Assembly (NCBI RefSeq): GCF_004346195.1
Contig: NZ_SMAK01000002.1
Coordinates: 1 to 64,000 of the forward strand
Source: Tepidamorphus gemmatus
Lineage (GTDB): Bacteria; Pseudomonadota; Alphaproteobacteria; Rhizobiales; Tepidamorphaceae
Reading direction: 5' to 3'
DNA length: 64,000 nucleotides
Shown here: positions 60,770 through 64,000 of the stretch, in pieces
How positions within the stretch are numbered: position 1 is the stretch's first letter
How the letters are laid out: each line of letters begins with the position of its first letter
Position numbers and translations under genes: made by a program
The notes under the pieces: model-generated
The model's database searches: none
What the model saw: the letters and a program-made list of their open reading frames with translations, nothing else
Told to the model about the DNA's origin: nothing

Positions 60770-62209
60770 TCAACGCCCGCCGCGGATCACCTGGATGTCG
60801 AGGTCGCGGATCTTCTTGCGCAGGGTATTCCGGTTCAGGCCCAGCAGCTCGGCCGCACGGATCTGGTTGCCCCGGGTCGCTGCCAGCGCCGCACCGATCA
60901 GAGGTTCCTCGATCTCGCGCAGGATCCGGTGATACAGGCCCGGCGGCGGCAGCCGATCACCGAATGCCTTGAAGTAGGTGGTGAGGTGTCGCTCCACCGA
61001 TCCGCCCAGCGAGTCGTCCTGCGCTCCGCTGTCGATGGCCGGGGGCGGCAGCGACTCCGACAGCTCCGCCTCGACGATCCCTTCCGAGATCACCTCCTGC
61101 GGGTAAAGCGCGGCAAGCCGCCGCACGAGGTTTTCCAGTTCGCGGACATTCCCGGGCCAGCGATGCCGCCTGAGCCGGTCGAGCGCGGCCTGCTCGATCT
61201 GCTTGCGCGGCAAGCCCTCCTTCTCAGCCTGCGCGAAGAAGTGGCGCACCAGGTCGGGAATGTCCTCCGACCGTTCCCTCAGGGGCGGCAGCCTGATCGG
61301 CACGACGTTCAGCCGGTAGAAGAGGTCTTCGCGGAAGAGCCCCTGGTTGATGAGCAGCCGCAGGTCCTTGTTGGTCGCCGCGATGATGCGGACATTGGTT
61401 CGGATCGGGGTGCGGCCGCCGACGGTGGTGTACTCGCCCTGTTGCAGGACGCGCAGCAACGGGGTCTGCGCCTCCATCGGCATGTCACCGATCTCGTCGA
61501 GGAACAGTGTCCCGCCCTCGGCCTGCTCGAAGCGGCCGGTGTTGCGGGTCTGGGCCCCGGTGAAGGCCCCCTTCTCGTGGCCGAACAGCTCGGATTCGAT
61601 CAGGTCGCGCGGGATCGCCGCCATGTTGATGGCGACAAACGGCCCCTTGGAGCGTTTGCCGTAGTCGTGCAGGGCACGGGCAACCAGTTCCTTGCCGGTA
61701 CCCGACTCGCCGGAGATCATCACCGTCAGATCGGTCTGCATCAGCCGCGCGAGCATCCGGTAGATGTCCTGCATGGCCGACGACCGGCCGACGAGCGGGA
61801 TGTTGTCGGCTTCCTCCTCGACGGTCAGCGACGCCTTCGGCTTCGGCTCGGCGAGCGCCCGGCCGACTATGGTCACCAGTTCGTTCAGGTCGAACGGTTT
61901 GGGCAGATATTCGTAGGCGCCGCGCTCCGAGGCCTTCACCGCCGTCAGGAAAGTGTTCTGCGCGCTCATCACGATGATCGGCATGTCCGGCCTGAGCTTC
62001 TTGATACGCGGCAGCAGGTCGAATGCGTTCTCGTCAGGCATCACCACGTCGGTGATGACGAGATCGCCATCCCCCTGCGCCACCCATCGCCACAGCGTCG
62101 CGGCATTGCCGGTCACCCGCACATCGTAGCCCACCCGCGACAGCGCCTGATTCAGCACCGTGCGTATCGCCGCATCGTCGTCGGCAACCAGAATGCTCCC
62201 CGTTGGCAT
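60770..62209 (-). CDS. ntrC: Nitrogen regulation response regulator NtrC
   Basis: A 479-residue protein. Receiver Asp54 ([13 protein letters not shown]), AAA+ Walker A GESGTGKE (167-174), intact GAFTGA loop (214-219) for sigma54, Walker [11 protein letters not shown], and Fis HTH ([20 protein letters not shown]). When phosphorylated by NtrB it activates sigma54 promoters of nitrogen assimilation. Follows ntrB by 6 nt. Confidence 0.97.
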   Translation of the reverse strand: MPTGSILVADDDAAIRTVLNQALSRVGYDVRVTGNAATLWRWVAQGDGDLVITDVVMPDENAFDLLPRIKKLRPDMPIIVMSAQNTFLTAVKASERGAYEYLPKPFDLNELVTIVGRALAEPKPKASLTVEEEADNIPLVGRSSAMQDIYRMLARLMQTDLTVMISGESGTGKELVARALHDYGKRSKGPFVAINMAAIPRDLIESELFGHEKGAFTGAQTRNTGRFEQAEGGTLFLDEIGDMPMEAQTPLLRVLQQGEYTTVGGRTPIRTNVRIIAATNKDLRLLINQGLFREDLFYRLNVVPIRLPPLRERSEDIPDLVRHFFAQAEKEGLPRKQIEQAALDRLRRHRWPGNVRELENLVRRLAALYPQEVISEGIVEAELSESLPPPAIDSGAQDDSLGGSVERHLTTYFKAFGDRLPPPGLYHRILREIEEPLIGAALAATRGNQIRAAELLGLNRNTLRKKIRDLDIQVIRGGR

Positions 62210-62215
62210 CGGCGA

Positions 62216-63364
62216 TCAGTCCTCGCTTGCGTGCGACGGCTCGTCACGGCCGCGCGTGTAGATCGGCATCAGGATCCGGAAGGTGGTGCGACGCGGCTGC
62301 GATTCGCACTCGATGACGCCGCCATGATCGCCGATGATCTTGGCGACCAGCGCCAGACCGAGGCCGGATCCCGACATCTTGGTGGTGACGAAGGGATCGA
62401 ACAGATGTGGCATGAGGTCTTCGGCAACGCCCGGGCCGTTGTCGCGCACGCAGAACTCCAGAGGCAGCGAGACGCGCTCGGCATTTCCCGGCACAGACAG
62501 ACGGACGCCGGGCCGGAACGCGGTGGTGAGCACGATCTCGCCATCACCCGCGGTCGGGCCGATCGCCTCCGCCGCGTTCTTGATCAGGTTCAGGAATACC
62601 TGCACGAGCTGGTCCCTGTTGGCCAGGACGGGCGGCAGCGAAGGATCGTAGTCTTCGGTGAAGCGGATGTGTCGGGCAAAGCCGTTCAGCGCGATCTGCT
62701 TCACACGGTCGAGCACCGCATGGATGTTGACCGGCTCGCGCTCGATCGGCCGCTGGTCGGCGAAGACTTCCATACGGTCGACCAGCTTGACGATGCGGTC
62801 CGTCTCCTCCCGGATCAGGCGGGCGAGCGCGCGATCGCCCTCATCCACGGTCGACTCGAGCAGCTGCGCGGCGCCCCGGATCCCCGACAGCGGGTTCTTG
62901 ATCTCGTGGGCCAGCATGCTGGCGAGCCCGGTCACGCTGCGCACGGCGGCGCGATGGGTGAGCTGCCGGTCGAACTTCTCGGCGATGGTCCGCTCATGGA
63001 CCATCACCACGACGTGTCCGGGTTCCTCGGGTACCGGCGAAACATAGATGTCGACGAGGCGCTCGCCGCCGGTGCGCGGCGTGCCGATCGCCACGCGGTA
63101 CTCGCTGACCGGCGCGTTGCGCTCGCGCACCTGGCTGATGAGATCGAACAGCGGGCTGCCGAATGGCACGAGCTCGCTCAGTGTGAAGCGCCGGAGCACC
63201 GGCAGACTCGCCTGGAAGAAGACCTCGCCGGCCGCGTTGGCAGCGACGATCCTGTCGCGCGCATCGACCGCCACGATCGGATGCGGCAAGGCGTTGAAGA
63301 CAAGTTCCGGTACCGGCATGGAGGAGCTTCCGGTCGGCAGGGACTCGATGATGTCCGCCATCAT
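62216..63364 (-). CDS. ntrB: Nitrogen regulation sensor kinase NtrB
   Basis: A 382-residue soluble kinase. PAS ([20 protein letters not shown]), then [20 protein letters not shown] with the phospho-His, and ATP-binding DNGPGV and [11 protein letters not shown]. No membrane segment. It is controlled by the PII protein. Its start (63364) overlaps the dusB stop (TAATG). Confidence 0.95.
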   Translation of the reverse strand: MMADIIESLPTGSSSMPVPELVFNALPHPIVAVDARDRIVAANAAGEVFFQASLPVLRRFTLSELVPFGSPLFDLISQVRERNAPVSEYRVAIGTPRTGGERLVDIYVSPVPEEPGHVVVMVHERTIAEKFDRQLTHRAAVRSVTGLASMLAHEIKNPLSGIRGAAQLLESTVDEGDRALARLIREETDRIVKLVDRMEVFADQRPIEREPVNIHAVLDRVKQIALNGFARHIRFTEDYDPSLPPVLANRDQLVQVFLNLIKNAAEAIGPTAGDGEIVLTTAFRPGVRLSVPGNAERVSLPLEFCVRDNGPGVAEDLMPHLFDPFVTTKMSGSGLGLALVAKIIGDHGGVIECESQPRRTTFRILMPIYTRGRDEPSHASED

Positions 63365-64000
63365 TACGCAGCGTCCTTGAGATCGATCTCGGCGAATGCC
63401 TCGGAGATCGCTGACAGTACGATCCTCGGGTCGTCCTCCGTCATCAGCCGCCGGCGCAGGCACGGGTCGACCGCGCAGCTGGCCGCGTGGTCGAGATACC
63501 AGCCGACATGCTTGCGGGCGACGCGCACCCCGACCGGCTCGCCGTAATGCGCCAGAATCGCCTCGTAGTGTTCCACGACGAGGCCGGCGAGATCCTCCGG
63601 CCCCGGCAGCGGCGCGCGACCCGAAAGAGCCCGGTCGATCTTGCCGACGATCCAGGGGCGGCCGCAGGCGCCCCGTCCGATCATCACTGCGTCGGCTCCA
63701 GACTCGCTGAGGGCGCGCCTTGCGGATGCAAGATCGATGATGTCGCCATTGACGACGAGCGGCAGCGAGGTCGCATCCCGCACCGCACGCACCGCGCGCC
63801 AGTCGGCCTTTCCCTTGTAGAAGTCGCAGCGCGTGCGGCCATGCACCGTGATCATCTTGACGCCGAGCAACTCGGCGCGGCGTGCCAGATCCGGCGCATT
63901 GATCGAGTTGCGGTCCCAGCCGAGCCGCATCTTCAGGGTCACCGGCACTGCCGCCGCCGCGACCGTCGCCTCGATCAGCCGACAGGCATGATCAAGATCG
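63364..64000 (-). CDS. dusB: tRNA-dihydrouridine synthase DusB (NifR3), partial
   Basis: The gene runs off the right edge; about 211 C-terminal residues remain. LKMRLGWD, the substrate/FMN region [35 protein letters not shown] and [14 protein letters not shown] are diagnostic of the FMN-dependent Dus TIM-barrel. The C-terminal helical part ([20 protein letters not shown]) follows. First gene of the dusB-ntrBC operon, the long-known nifR3-ntrBC arrangement. Confidence 0.94.
   Translation of the reverse strand, partial: DLDHACRLIEATVAAAAVPVTLKMRLGWDRNSINAPDLARRAELLGVKMITVHGRTRCDFYKGKADWRAVRAVRDATSLPLVVNGDIIDLASARRALSESGADAVMIGRGACGRPWIVGKIDRALSGRAPLPGPEDLAGLVVEHYEAILAHYGEPVGVRVARKHVGWYLDHAASCAVDPCLRRRLMTEDDPRIVLSAISEAFAEIDLKDAA

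Noticed and set aside
60929-63547. 872-codon plus-strand frame opposite ntrC and ntrB
   Set aside because: Antisense shadow of well-conserved genes; no domain or SD.
1-64000. CRISPR array
   Set aside because: No regularly spaced direct repeats with unique spacers were seen; the decamers at 19.1-19.4 kb are too short and irregular.

Overview
The window is high-GC alphaproteobacterial DNA. The right third (about 40.2-64 kb) is core chromosome. It carries dusB-ntrB-ntrC-ntrY-ntrX-trkA-trkH-dat-hfq-hflX (minus strand), mazG (plus strand), and rlpA-dacC-type PBP-tmk-holB-metG-tatD-MBL hydrolase (plus strand). This order is typical of Hyphomicrobiales/Rhodospirillales-type alphaproteobacteria; the sequence alone does not fix genus or species. 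A tRNA-Ser(UGA) gene on the minus strand (40225-40314) marks the edge of the core block.

The left 33.7 kb is a siphovirus-type prophage. Its minus-strand morphogenesis operon reads from terminase (terS, terL, gpW-like, portal) through capsid, connector, tail terminator, tail tube, tail assembly chaperones and tape measure to the DUF2460 and DUF2163 tail-tip proteins, and leaves the window at base 1. The chaperone pair is joined by a canonical A AAA AAC -1 slippery heptamer (4723-4729). Three foreign cassettes sit in this operon: VapBC-like (3.8-4.4 kb, opposite strand), ParDE-like (6.5-7.1 kb, with a 19-bp palindromic operator), and a plus-strand AAA ATPase-TOPRIM (OLD/PARIS-like) gene at 9.1-10.9 kb. 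The last has replaced the portal 3' end, the expected head protease/decoration genes and the capsid start, so the prophage should be unable to build heads while its tail genes look intact.

The prophage centre (14.8-33.7 kb) holds DNA modification genes (ParB-linked N4/N6 methylase, a frameshifted cytosine methylase, an HNH nuclease), a replication/recombination block (RuvC-like resolvase, frameshifted RepB-primase/D5-type helicase, Cas4-like nuclease; then Sak4-like ATPase, SSB-like protein and SF2 helicase on the plus strand), a phage sigma factor, and a DUF2924-serine recombinase-HTH cassette. A nearly concentric dyad at 20841-20937 (19-nt perfect arms around an 18-nt palindrome) lies inside the start of the RuvC-like gene and is a candidate origin or operator. 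A terminator-bounded pair of unrecognised genes at 24509-26828 faces away from the early operon and is the best candidate for an undescribed accessory system.

From 33.7 to 40 kb is a defence-type island: DUF488 with an overlapping (frameshifted) partner and a complete Type III restriction-modification operon whose methylase has an AT-rich, apparently exchanged central target-recognition region. Three single-base frameshifts (near 16.77, 21.48 and 34.42 kb) and the head-gene replacement all fall in the accessory part. No broken gene was seen in the core block, which argues for genuine decay rather than random sequence error.
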